NCBI GenBank assembly: GCA_050246735.1
Contig: JBFWVM010000025.1
Span: forward strand, 1-64,000
Source of the DNA: Taklimakanibacter sp050246735
GTDB taxonomy: Bacteria > Pseudomonadota > Alphaproteobacteria > Rhizobiales > Aestuariivirgaceae
Direction: 5' to 3'
Length of the DNA stretch: 64,000 bases
Below are positions 48,025-56,373 of the stretch, piece by piece. The notes under the pieces are model-generated. The model had not been told where the DNA came from, ran no database searches, and worked only from the letters and a program-made list of their open reading frames with translations. Every line of letters begins with the position of its first letter. The stretch's first letter is position 1. The position numbers were made by a program, and so were the translations under genes.

Positions 48025-48633
48025 ATGACGCTCAGGCGCGGCCTTCTCGTCCTCTTCACCGCATTGCTGCTCGCCCCCGCGGCGGGCGCGCAGAACCGGC
48101 ACGATCCGTCGGGCGAGGCGACCCCCGCGGTGGCCCGGCTCAAGCCGGCCGTGATCCGGGCGGAGCAGCTCGACAAGCTCTTCGCCCGGCTGATCAAGGG
48201 CGAGGACGACGATGAGGCCCGCAAGACCGAGCAGTCGATCTGGGAATTGTGGATGACCTCCGACAGTCCGACGGCCGATGCGCTTCTCGCGCAGGCGATG
48301 AAGGCCTCCGCCGCCAACGAGACGGCCGCCGCCCTGTCGATCCTCGACAATCTGATCGAGGTCCATCCCGACTATGCCGAGGCCTGGAACAAGCGCGCCA
48401 CCGTCTATTTCCTCATCGGGCGCTACAATGATTCGCTGGCCGACATCGACAGGGTGCTCGAGCTCGAGCCCCGGCATTTCGGCGCGCTCTCCGGGCGCGG
48501 CATGATCAAGCGCCGGCAGGGCGATCTCGCCGCGGCGCGCGCCGCCTTCGAGGAGGCGCTCATCTTCAATCCGCATATGGAGGGCGTCAGGCGGGCGCTC
48601 GAGGAAATCGAAAGCGAAGAGCGGCCGATCTGA
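48025..48633 (+). CDS. periplasmic TPR-repeat protein
   Basis: 202 residues. Signal peptide MTLRRGLLVLFTALLLAPAAGAQ. Two to three tetratricopeptide repeats from ~100: ALSILDNLIEVHPDYAEAWNKRATVYFLIGRYNDSLADIDRVLELEPRHFGALSGRGMIKRRQGDLAAARAAFEEALIFNPH. Widely conserved in Rhizobiales as a hypothetical TPR protein. A scaffolding role at the cell envelope is inferred. Probably translated from a leaderless transcript. Confidence 0.85.
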   Translation: MTLRRGLLVLFTALLLAPAAGAQNRHDPSGEATPAVARLKPAVIRAEQLDKLFARLIKGEDDDEARKTEQSIWELWMTSDSPTADALLAQAMKASAANETAAALSILDNLIEVHPDYAEAWNKRATVYFLIGRYNDSLADIDRVLELEPRHFGALSGRGMIKRRQGDLAAARAAFEEALIFNPHMEGVRRALEEIESEERPI

Positions 48634-48678
48634 GGCCGGCTTCACCGCGGCCGACGGATCGCCGCCGCGGGCACACGT

Positions 48679-50100
48679 TCAGTCGCGGTTGAGATAGGCG
48701 ATGCGCAGCATGTTGGTGGCGCCGGGCGTGCCCAGCGGAACGCCGGCGGTGATGATGATGCGCTCGCCCGGAGCGGCGAAGCCTTCCGCCTGAGCGATGT
48801 TGCAGGCGCGCGAGACCATGTCGTCGAGGTCATGCGCATCGTCGGTCAGCACGCAATGCAGCCCCCAGACCAGAGCCAGGCGGCGGCTGGTGGCGGTGAT
48901 CGGCGAAAGCGCGATGACCGGCACGTCGGGCCGCTCGCGCGAGACGCGGATGCCGGTCGAGCCCGAGGCCGTGTAGCAGACGATGGCCGAGAGATTGAGC
49001 GTCTCGGCGACCTGGCGGGCGGCGGCGGATATGGCATCGGCGCTGGTGGGCTCGGGCTCGCTCCTCTGCGCGGTGATGATGCCGCGATAGAAGGCGTCGT
49101 GCTCGACCGAGCGGGCGATCGCATCCATCGTGGCGACGGCCTTGTCGGGCCATTTGCCGGTGGCGCTCTCGGCCGACAGCATGATGGCGTCGGCGCCCTC
49201 ATAGACGGCGGTGGCGACGTCGGAGACCTCGGCGCGCGTCGGCACCGGCTCGACGATCATCGATTCGAGCATCTGGGTGGCGACGACCACGGGGCGCCCG
49301 GCGCGGCGGGCGGCGCGGGTGATCTGCTTCTGGCGCGCCGGCACCGTCTCGAGCGGCAGCTCGACGCCGAGATCGCCGCGCGCCACCATGATGCCGTCCG
49401 AAATCTCGAGGATCTCCTGGAGCGCGTTGATCGCCGAAGGCTTCTCGATCTTGGCCATGACGCCGGCGCGGCCGGCGATGAGCTTGCGCGCCTCGGCCAC
49501 GTCGTCGGGGCGCTGCACGAAGGACAGGGCGATCCAGTCGACGCCGACATGGGCGGCGAAATCGAGATCGGCGCGGTCCTTCTCGGTCAGAGCCGGGATG
49601 GGCAGGATCGTGTCGGGCAGATTGAGGCCCTTCTTGTCCGACAGCGTGCCGCCGAAGATCACGGTGGTGGCGAGGCGGTCGGGCTTCACGTCGGTGATCT
49701 CGACGCGCAGGCGCCCGTCATTGACCAGCAGGTTGTCGCCCGGCCTGACGGCGGAAAAAATCTCCGGATGGCCGAGGCACACGCGGCTCGCATCGCCCAG
49801 CGCCGGGTCGGTGTCGAAAGTGAAGTTCTGTCCGGCGGCGATGCGCGCCTCGCCGTCCTTGAACTTGCCGATGCGCAGCTTCGGACCCTGGAGGTCGGCC
49901 AGGATGCCGATCGGGCGGTCGAGCTTCGCCTCCACCTGGCGGATCGAGCCGTGCAGCTCCTCCAGCAGCTTGTGGGAGGTATGGCTCATATTGATGCGGA
50001 ACACATCCGCGCCGGCCAGGAACAGCTTTTCGATCATCTCCGGGCTGGAGGAGGCAGGCCCGAGTGTCGCGATCACCTTGACGCTGCGGTTGCGTCTCAC
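48679..50100 (-). CDS. pyk: pyruvate kinase
   Basis: 473 residues, GTG start. VIATLGPASSSPEMIEKLFLAGADVFRINMSHTSH, ILADLQGPKLRIGKF, GVMAKIEKPSAINALQEIL (catalytic Lys), MVARGDLGVELPLE and TQMLESMIVEPVPTRAEVSDVATAVYEGADAIMLSAESATGKWP are all canonical. Transfers phosphate from PEP to ADP in glycolysis. Its GTG overlaps the stop of the upstream DUF1036 gene by 4 bp. Confidence 0.97.
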   Translation of the reverse strand: MRRNRSVKVIATLGPASSSPEMIEKLFLAGADVFRINMSHTSHKLLEELHGSIRQVEAKLDRPIGILADLQGPKLRIGKFKDGEARIAAGQNFTFDTDPALGDASRVCLGHPEIFSAVRPGDNLLVNDGRLRVEITDVKPDRLATTVIFGGTLSDKKGLNLPDTILPIPALTEKDRADLDFAAHVGVDWIALSFVQRPDDVAEARKLIAGRAGVMAKIEKPSAINALQEILEISDGIMVARGDLGVELPLETVPARQKQITRAARRAGRPVVVATQMLESMIVEPVPTRAEVSDVATAVYEGADAIMLSAESATGKWPDKAVATMDAIARSVEHDAFYRGIITAQRSEPEPTSADAISAAARQVAETLNLSAIVCYTASGSTGIRVSRERPDVPVIALSPITATSRRLALVWGLHCVLTDDAHDLDDMVSRACNIAQAEGFAAPGERIIITAGVPLGTPGATNMLRIAYLNRD

Positions 50101-50576
50101 TGCGTCTGGTTACCGCTGGTGGTCGTCTTTTCGCCCGACAGCGAAATCGTCCAGTCGACCTCTTCCTTGGTGTCGACCTCGAAGAAGCCGGTCTTCTGAT
50201 AGCCGCGCTCGGTGCAGTTGCCGAGGCCGCGGATGGTGAAGATCTTGTCGCGGGTGCACATCATCGACTTGCCGCCCCACGAGCCGCCCTTGTCGTAGTC
50301 GACGGCGAAGATGTAGTAGTAGCGCGCGATGAGCGGGCCCTTGAGCAGGGTCTCGCAGTTGTTGGCGCCGATATTCCACCAGCCCTCGGAAGCCCAGCCT
50401 TCCTTGTCCTTGTAGCCGAGCGCCACGCCGACGCGGCTCTCGGTCTTGTTGCACAGCTTGAGATCCGCCTTGGCACCGCCTGCCATGAAGGCCAGGGCCA
50501 GAAGCGAAGCAGCAAGTATTGCCGACCAATGTGCCATCCGTCCCGCGGCCTCCGGAAATACTCTCGAATCGATCAT
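50097..50576 (-). CDS. DUF1036 secreted protein
   Basis: 159 residues from ATG 50576; ATG 50537 (146 aa) also gives a good signal peptide (ILAASLLALAFMAGGAKA). Mature protein ADLKLCNKTESRVGVALGYKDKEGWASEGWWNIGANNCETLLKGPLIARYYYIFAVDYDKGGSWGGKSMMCTRDKIFTIRG is the DUF1036 domain with conserved Cys. Periplasmic, function unknown. Genomic linkage to pyk is conserved in Rhizobiales. Confidence 0.87.
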   Translation of the reverse strand: MIDSRVFPEAAGRMAHWSAILAASLLALAFMAGGAKADLKLCNKTESRVGVALGYKDKEGWASEGWWNIGANNCETLLKGPLIARYYYIFAVDYDKGGSWGGKSMMCTRDKIFTIRGLGNCTERGYQKTGFFEVDTKEEVDWTISLSGEKTTTSGNQTQ

Positions 50577-50710
50577 AACATTCCCTGTCCATGAACAGGC
50601 GTCAACCGCCGGCAGGCCAAGGGGCGCACCCGCGTTGTGCCACAACTAGTCCTGCCGTCAAGTTTGGCAAGATGATGACTGGCCATTTCGGACCCCCTAT
50701 AAGACCGGCA

Positions 50711-51463
50711 ATGTTTGAAACAAGCCTTAATGAGAGCTCCGTCCGGATTTCCGGGGATGCGCGGCGGGGCATCATCCTCATCGCCGATCACGCCAGAAAC
50801 ACCGTGCCCGAGGAGTATGGCGCGCTCGGCCTGGCGCGTGAACAGTTCGAAAGGCATATCGCCTATGACATCGGGGTGGAGGCGGTGACGCGCGGTCTCG
50901 CCGCCCGGCTCGGCTGTCCGGCGGTCATGGCGGCATTCTCGCGCCTCCTCATCGATCCCAACCGCGGCGCCGACGATCCGACCCTCATCATGCGGGTCTC
51001 GGACGGGGCGGTCGTCCCGGGCAATGCGCCGGTCGACGAGAGCGAACGCGAAAGGCGCCTGGCGCGGTTCCATCGGCCCTATCATGCCGCCGTCACCGCC
51101 GAGATCGACGCCGCCCTGGCGCAGGGTTCGGATCCGGTGCTGGTCTCCATCCACAGCTTCACGCCCTTCTGGAAAGGCATCGCGCGCCCCTGGCATGCGG
51201 GCGTGCTGTGGGACCGCGACGACCGCTTCGCGGCCTATCTGCTCGCAGCGCTCAGGGCGGAAGGCGATCTCGCCGTCGGCGACAACGAGCCCTATTCGGG
51301 CGCGCTCGAGGGCGACACCCTATATACGCATGGGACCCGGCGCGGCCTGCGCCACGGCCTCATCGAGATCCGCCAGGACCTCATCGCCCGCCAATCAGGT
51401 GTGGATGAATGGATCTCGCGGCTGGCGCCGATCCTCGAAGCGTTTATGAAAGGTGGTTCATGA
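50711..51463 (+). CDS. N-formylglutamate amidohydrolase family protein, second copy
   Basis: 250 residues from ATG 50711; in-frame ATGs at 50672 and 50675 could add a dozen residues, and none has a strong ribosome-binding site. GIILIADHARNTVPEEYGALGL, AFSRLLIDPNRGADDPTLIMRVSDG, VLVSIHSFTPFWKG and YTHGTRRGLRHGLIEIRQDLI are family motifs. Distinct branch from the copy at 41913. Its TGA overlaps the DUF1244 start. Confidence 0.85.
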   Translation: MFETSLNESSVRISGDARRGIILIADHARNTVPEEYGALGLAREQFERHIAYDIGVEAVTRGLAARLGCPAVMAAFSRLLIDPNRGADDPTLIMRVSDGAVVPGNAPVDESERERRLARFHRPYHAAVTAEIDAALAQGSDPVLVSIHSFTPFWKGIARPWHAGVLWDRDDRFAAYLLAALRAEGDLAVGDNEPYSGALEGDTLYTHGTRRGLRHGLIEIRQDLIARQSGVDEWISRLAPILEAFMKGGS

Positions 51464-51759
51464 TGATCGACCAGAAGATCCAGACCGAGCTCGAAGCCGC
51501 GGTATTCCGCCGCCTGGTCGAGCATTTGCGCCAGCGCACCGACGTGCAGAACATCGACCTGATGAACCTCGCCGGCTTCTGCCGCAACTGCCTGTCCAAC
51601 TGGTACGAGGAGGCCGCCAAGGCCCAGGGGCTCGCCGTCACCCGCGAGGACGCCCGCACCCGCGTCTATGGCATGCCCTATGCCGACTGGAAGGCCAGGT
51701 ACCAGCGCGAGACCGGCCCGGCCCAGGACGCGGACGTCAAATCCACCCACAAGCATTAG
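51460..51759 (+). CDS. DUF1244 family protein
   Basis: 99 residues. FRRLVEHLRQRTDVQNIDLMNLAGFCRNCLSNWYEEAA, then EDARTRVYGMPYADWKARYQ is the complete DUF1244 domain, with the conserved C-R-N-C pair. Starts by 4-bp overlap with the amidohydrolase gene. Unknown function, strongly conserved in proteobacteria. Confidence 0.92.
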   Translation: MMIDQKIQTELEAAVFRRLVEHLRQRTDVQNIDLMNLAGFCRNCLSNWYEEAAKAQGLAVTREDARTRVYGMPYADWKARYQRETGPAQDADVKSTHKH

Positions 51760-51773
51760 CAGGACCGCCGCCC

Positions 51774-52037
51774 ATGGACACCAAGACCGGTTTCGCCCAA
51801 GGCCAGCTCAAGAGCCTCGTCGAGCGCATCGAAAGGCTGGAGGAGGAGAAGAAAGTCATCGCGGGCGACATCAAGGAAATCTATGCCGAGGCCAAGGCCA
51901 ACGGGTTCGACACCAAGGTCTTGCGCAAGGTGATCGCCATCCGCAAGAAGGACCGGCACGAGCGCGAGGAAGAGGAGGCGATGCTCGACCTCTATCTGAA
52001 CGCGCTGGGCATGCTGCCGACGGAAGCGGCGGCATAG
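51774..52037 (+). CDS. gapR: GapR family DNA-binding protein (DUF2312)
   Basis: 87 residues: GQLKSLVERIERLEEEKKVIAGDIKEIYAEAKANGFDTKVLRKVIAIRKKDRHEREEEEAMLDLYLNALGM. This is full-length DUF2312, the family of Caulobacter GapR, a nucleoid protein that clamps overtwisted AT-rich DNA and helps replication. 14 bp after DUF1244, same operon. Confidence 0.93.
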   Translation: MDTKTGFAQGQLKSLVERIERLEEEKKVIAGDIKEIYAEAKANGFDTKVLRKVIAIRKKDRHEREEEEAMLDLYLNALGMLPTEAAA

Positions 52038-52071
52038 AGCAAGCCCGCCAAAGGTCTGGCGTGAATCCTTT

Positions 52072-52097
52072 CCGGCGAAGCGATCCCTCTTCGCCGG
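52072..52097. terminator. hairpin downstream of gapR
   Basis: CCGGCGAAG (52072-52080) pairs with CTTCGCCGG (52089-52097). No U-tract on the plus strand follows, so termination efficiency is uncertain. Confidence 0.5.
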
Positions 52098-52198
52098 GAT
52101 GCGGGCCTCCCTCAAAAAAAATCTGTGCATAGCGGGAAACGGCGGGAACCAGTCCGGCGTCTGCGCATTGGTCGCCAGTGGAAATCGAGGGCCCGACC

Positions 52199-52336
52199 AT
52201 GACAGAGCATCCGTTGAGCCGACCCACATCCGAAAAAGCCGAACTCGTCGAGATGGTCCTGCGCATGACCGGCGGCGGCCTGACCGTCGGCCTCCTGATC
52301 GTGCTGCCGGCGCTCAAGATCCTCGGCCTGGCTTGA
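52199..52336 (+). CDS. small membrane-associated protein, 45 aa
   Basis: MTEHPLSRPTSEKAELVEMV followed by a hydrophobic end LTVGLLIVLPALKILGLA, one transmembrane segment. The stop overlaps the next ATG as TGATG. Too short for family assignment; coding supported by the coupled arrangement. Confidence 0.5.
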   Translation: MTEHPLSRPTSEKAELVEMVLRMTGGGLTVGLLIVLPALKILGLA

Positions 52337-52515
52337 TGCCCCTCATCGATCCCGCAGCGCTCGACCGCCTGACGCTGGGGCAGACGCCGACGCCCTTGAA
52401 GAAAGCGGCGGCCGAAATGCATGGGGTCGATCCGTGCGGCCCGCCGTCGACGGTCGCGCCAGACGCGCCGCCGGCATGGAAGGCAGAAGGCAGATGGACG
52501 CGCGCGCCGAACTGA
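52336..52515 (+). CDS. small hypothetical protein, 59 aa
   Basis: MPLIDPAALDRLTLGQTPTP..., Pro/Ala-rich. Starts inside the stop of the preceding small gene and overlaps the next one. No family recognised; moderate doubt that it is translated. Confidence 0.35.
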   Translation: MPLIDPAALDRLTLGQTPTPLKKAAAEMHGVDPCGPPSTVAPDAPPAWKAEGRWTRAPN

Positions 52516-52685
52516 TCCTGACGCGAGCGAAAGAGCTGCTGGCGCGCGACGAGCCGGGGACGAAATGGGCAGGTGCTGCGGGCAGGCCCGACGAGCGCAC
52601 GATCAAGCGCCAGGGGCGCTATCTCTCACAGGCCGAGCATCAGCTCCTCGACGAGGGCCGGATCGAGAGCGTGGACCAGAGCTGA
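52494..52685 (+). CDS. small hypothetical protein, 63 aa
   Basis: MDARAELILTRAKELLARDE..., a charged, helical N-terminus and a QAEHQLLDEGRIESVDQS end. Preceded by GAAGGCAG. Abuts, tail to tail, the DUF882 gene whose stop is at 52686. Confidence 0.5.
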   Translation: MDARAELILTRAKELLARDEPGTKWAGAAGRPDERTIKRQGRYLSQAEHQLLDEGRIESVDQS

Positions 52686-54149
52686 TCAGTTGCTGTCGGC
52701 GATGCCGTCGATGAAATCGCCCAGCGACTGGCGCTTCTTCTGCATCGCCACCGGCTCGTTCATCAGCATGCTGCCCTTGCTCGAGCGGTTGACCTCGAGA
52801 AGATCGCCCTTGCCGCTCGCCATGCTCTGCGGCTCCGGAATCGCCGGCAAGGTCGCGGCATTGGCCTGGGCCACCATCAAGGTGTTCGACGACGACAGTT
52901 GCGGCGCGGCCATTTCGGCGATGGTCTCGCTGTCGTCGGGCACCAGCTCCTGCGGGGCGCCGTCACGGCGGATCGCCTGCTCGGGGCTGAAGGTGAGCTG
53001 CTTCGGCCACCAGAAGAGATCGCCGCCGCTGGCGGCGGCCGTGGTGAGGGGCCGGATCATCGGGACGTTCTCGGCCGTCCCGTCACGCAGCGAGTCGGCA
53101 AAGCTGCCCTTGGCGGAGACATTCGCCGTCTGCGTCACGTCGGGCTCCTCGGCCATCGATTCGGCGCCGGCGATGACGCCGAGCGATTCCGAATCGAAGC
53201 GCGACTTGAAGTTCGTCTGGACATCGACCGGGGGTGCCGCGGCGGGCTCGATCTTCATGTTGGCGGCCGCCATCATGAGGACCTCGATCGGCTTGGGCCT
53301 GGGCAGCGGGACCGGATACTCGTCGACCACCTCGACGGGCCGCTGCGCCGGCTTCGCCCGCGGCTTCGGCGCCACCCTGGCTTCAGCCTCCTCCGCATCC
53401 TCATCTTCGTCATCGGCGATGCTGGCGACCTTCGCCTTCATCGCGTCCTTGTCGGTCTCGGCCGAAGCCACCAGGATCTGATCGTCGCGATTGAGGCGCG
53501 CGCCGATTGTCTTGCGGTAATCGCGGAAGATCTTCGCCAGCTTCGACGGCGACACGCGCGGCCACATGCGGACCCTGCCCGAATCGATATGGACGAAGCC
53601 GCTGGGGCCGGAGGAGCGGTAATAGCCGACGCCGCCGACCTGCCGGACAAGCGCGCTGTTGCGCAGCTTCTCGGTCGAAACATCGGGGAAATAGAGGTCG
53701 ATGGCCTTGCCGACCATGTGCTGGCTCTTCTTCGCCACGTTGCGCCCTATGCGCTTCAGGAAGGCATTGGTCTTGGGCGAGCGATAGCCGCAAATGATGT
53801 GAATGGGGCGCGTCGAGCCGAGATCGGCGTGCAGCTCCCACATGAGGTCGATGGTCTTGGGATCGATGCGGATCACTTCCTTGCGGCGCCAGTCGCGCAG
53901 CAGGTAGTTGATCTTCTCGAGCGCGGAAGGAATGTAGCGGCCGTTCACCTTGTAGGTGATGGTGAGGCTTTCCTTGGTGTGGACGTGATAGAGCGAGAGG
54001 GTGCGGGTCTCTCCGCCGGCGGTGGCGTCATGGCCAAACCCGAGCCACAGGCCGGTCGTCAAGGCACCGGCCAAAATCGTTGAAAGGGCGATCCGTCTCG
54101 CGCGCGCGATAACCGATATGTGTCCGTTTGAAGCGGGCAGCAAACCCAT
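52686..54149 (-). CDS. DUF882 / peptidase M15-like periplasmic protein
   Basis: 487 residues. N-terminal signal-anchor (IALSTILAGALTTGLWLGFG). DUF882 domain ~45-205: TRTLSLYHVHTKESLTITYKVNGRY, IHIICGYRSPKTNAFLKRIGRNVAKKSQHMVGKAIDLYFPD and GGVGYYRSSGFVHIDSG-type end hold the zinc ligands H..D and H. A long disordered Pro/Glu-rich C-terminal part (~220-487) follows. Related to YcbK, a murein endopeptidase homologue. Next to a YcbB-type transpeptidase, so both act on peptidoglycan. Confidence 0.88.
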   Translation of the reverse strand: MGLLPASNGHISVIARARRIALSTILAGALTTGLWLGFGHDATAGGETRTLSLYHVHTKESLTITYKVNGRYIPSALEKINYLLRDWRRKEVIRIDPKTIDLMWELHADLGSTRPIHIICGYRSPKTNAFLKRIGRNVAKKSQHMVGKAIDLYFPDVSTEKLRNSALVRQVGGVGYYRSSGPSGFVHIDSGRVRMWPRVSPSKLAKIFRDYRKTIGARLNRDDQILVASAETDKDAMKAKVASIADDEDEDAEEAEARVAPKPRAKPAQRPVEVVDEYPVPLPRPKPIEVLMMAAANMKIEPAAAPPVDVQTNFKSRFDSESLGVIAGAESMAEEPDVTQTANVSAKGSFADSLRDGTAENVPMIRPLTTAAASGGDLFWWPKQLTFSPEQAIRRDGAPQELVPDDSETIAEMAAPQLSSSNTLMVAQANAATLPAIPEPQSMASGKGDLLEVNRSSKGSMLMNEPVAMQKKRQSLGDFIDGIADSN

Positions 54150-54352
54150 GGCCGACTTTTAGACCGGAACCCCGGTTCCCCTACCTATTATCCCGAACGG
54201 CGCGCCCCGTCCCAAACGGATTACACCACTTCCATCCTTGCGACAAGAATACGGCCACTGTGAGGCGGGCGCTGTCGAAAGCTATCCTAAATGACCATCA
54301 TTAACAGGGACTTAAGTAAGGATCGTGTTTCACCTTGGGGCACACCCCAAGG

Positions 54353-56257
54353 TCACCTTGTCGCCACAGCGGTTGCCGAGATCGCCGACTCCATGCGCTG
54401 ATCGCGGCCATAGACGTCGTCATAATAGACGATCTTGCCGGTCTGGTCGGGCCAGGCGGTGAAATAGGTGATGTGGACCTTGATGTCGGCCTTGACCTTG
54501 GCGCTCTGGCTCCTGCCGCTGTCGATGTGCTTGGCCACTTCCTCGCCGCTCCAGCCGAGCAGCTTCTCGGCGAAAATGCGGGGATTTTCGACGCGCACGC
54601 AGCCATGGCTGAAGGCCCTGGCGGAGCGGGCGAAAAGCGAGCGCGCCGGCGTGTCGTGGAAATAGATGCTGTGCGAGTTGGGAAAGAGGAATTTGATCTC
54701 GCCCAGGGCGTTGTCGTCGCTGGGCGGCTGCTGGATCGAATAGGGCACGCCCTTGCTGTAGGCGGACCAGTCGACCGAGCTCGAGCGCACGATCTGTCCG
54801 CTCCTGGTGACGACCCGATAGCCCAGCCGGTCGAGATAGGACGGGTCGCGCCGGAGGATGGGCAGCATCTCCTTGCGGATGATCGACGGCGGGACGCCCC
54901 AGGAGGGGTTGAAGACCACCGTCTCCATCCGGTCGTGGAAGGCGACAGTCTGGGTGAGGGGCTTGCCGATGATCACCTTGGTGCGCCACACCTCATGGCC
55001 CGCGTCGAAGACCTGAAGCTGGTAGGCCGCCTGGTTGACGAAGACATATTTGCGGCCGAGATCCTTCGGCAGCCAGCGCAGGCGCTCTATATTGTAGACG
55101 AGGCGCTGGACATTGCGCTCCTCGGTGCGGCCGTTGAGCGCATTGACGGTGGCCTGATCGAGCCCGCCCCAGGACTTGATCTGGGCCTCGCTCTGGAAAG
55201 CCTTGAGCGCGTCCGACATCGCCGGGTCGAGGACAGCAGGTACGTCCGCGGCGTCGGCGGCCGCGCTGCCGGGGCCGAGATAGCCCAGCCTCTCGAGATG
55301 GTGGCGCACGAGCGGCAGCCGGTCGTCGGAAGCCCCCGGCTTCACCCGCTTGCCGAGCGGGATGGCTTCGCTGTCGGCCACATTCAGCAGCGCCCGCTTC
55401 CTGGCGAGTTCCGCCTTGAACAGCCCGAAAGCCGGATGAGTGGGCTCGAGGCTCTCGAGATATTCGATGGGGAAGGGCGACCAGGCGAGGACCTTGGCGG
55501 CGGCCGCCGGATCGACCGTCTCGGGAGCTATGTCATTGTACTTGGTCAGACGGTCGGGCACGAGCCGGCCGCCCGAAATATGGCGGGCATATTTCAGCGC
55601 CATGGCGGTGAGGCCGAGATCGAGGCGGGCGAGATGGACCATGTCGCCCCTGAAGAGGGTCGGGCTGTCGGCGAAGGAGCCGAGCACCGGCGGCAGGTAG
55701 TCGGCAGGCTCGAGCGCCTCCCCGGCGCTGCCGGCGAGCCGGGCCAGGACGTCCCGGCCGCGCTGGCCGAGGCCTTCGGACGACGTCCAGAGCGGCTTGA
55801 AGCCGCCCGCGCGGTAGACATCGAGAATCGCCGTCCTCTCGTCCGGCGTGACGCGCAGCGTCGCTTCCTTGTTGAGCAATTCCCGATAGATGGCAGCCGG
55901 CAGCGCCTCGGCCGGCTCGGCCTCGGCGAAGCTCTCGGCCTTCAGGGTCTCGAGCTTGTCGGGCCGGTAGACCAGCGGCGCCTCGGGCACATCCTTCTCC
56001 AGAGCGGGCGCTGCCTGTATGCGCGGGCCGGGCTGGCGATAGCGCTGGACTTCCTCCTTGCGCTCTTCGCGCTTGCGCTTGAAATACTCGAAAATGGAGC
56101 CCGTGCCCGACCGCTTGGCCGTCGGCTCGCTCGGCGACGTGTTCCAGTTGACCTTGACATCGGCATGGGCCAAGGGGATGAGAAGAAACAAAACCAGAAC
56201 GAGCGCAGAGGTGCCCGCTATTCTGCGCGTCAGCCGCATCTTTCGGTCTACTCCCAT
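54353..56257 (-). CDS. L,D-transpeptidase, YcbB/LdtD type
   Basis: 634 residues from ATG 56257 (GGGGGA upstream). Signal sequence within the first 35 residues, basic linker KRKREERKEEVQRY, scaffold region, a peptidoglycan-binding segment (LPLVRHHLERLGYLG...DALKAFQSEAQIKSWGGLDQATVNAL) and YkuD catalytic domain with SIYFHDTPARSLFARSARAFSHGCVRVENP (His and Cys). Forms 3-3 cross-links in the cell wall and is beta-lactam-insensitive except to carbapenems (family knowledge). Confidence 0.93.
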   Translation of the reverse strand: MGVDRKMRLTRRIAGTSALVLVLFLLIPLAHADVKVNWNTSPSEPTAKRSGTGSIFEYFKRKREERKEEVQRYRQPGPRIQAAPALEKDVPEAPLVYRPDKLETLKAESFAEAEPAEALPAAIYRELLNKEATLRVTPDERTAILDVYRAGGFKPLWTSSEGLGQRGRDVLARLAGSAGEALEPADYLPPVLGSFADSPTLFRGDMVHLARLDLGLTAMALKYARHISGGRLVPDRLTKYNDIAPETVDPAAAAKVLAWSPFPIEYLESLEPTHPAFGLFKAELARKRALLNVADSEAIPLGKRVKPGASDDRLPLVRHHLERLGYLGPGSAAADAADVPAVLDPAMSDALKAFQSEAQIKSWGGLDQATVNALNGRTEERNVQRLVYNIERLRWLPKDLGRKYVFVNQAAYQLQVFDAGHEVWRTKVIIGKPLTQTVAFHDRMETVVFNPSWGVPPSIIRKEMLPILRRDPSYLDRLGYRVVTRSGQIVRSSSVDWSAYSKGVPYSIQQPPSDDNALGEIKFLFPNSHSIYFHDTPARSLFARSARAFSHGCVRVENPRIFAEKLLGWSGEEVAKHIDSGRSQSAKVKADIKVHITYFTAWPDQTGKIVYYDDVYGRDQRMESAISATAVATR

Positions 56258-56373
56258 AGTTCCCCCATAGCTAACCGCGGCTTCATGGCATTTCAACGGT
56301 ACGGCGCCGTTCGCGGAAATTTAAACGGGGAGTGTAGCGTTTTTGCCGCAACTTCCGGCGCGGACTGGCAGAA

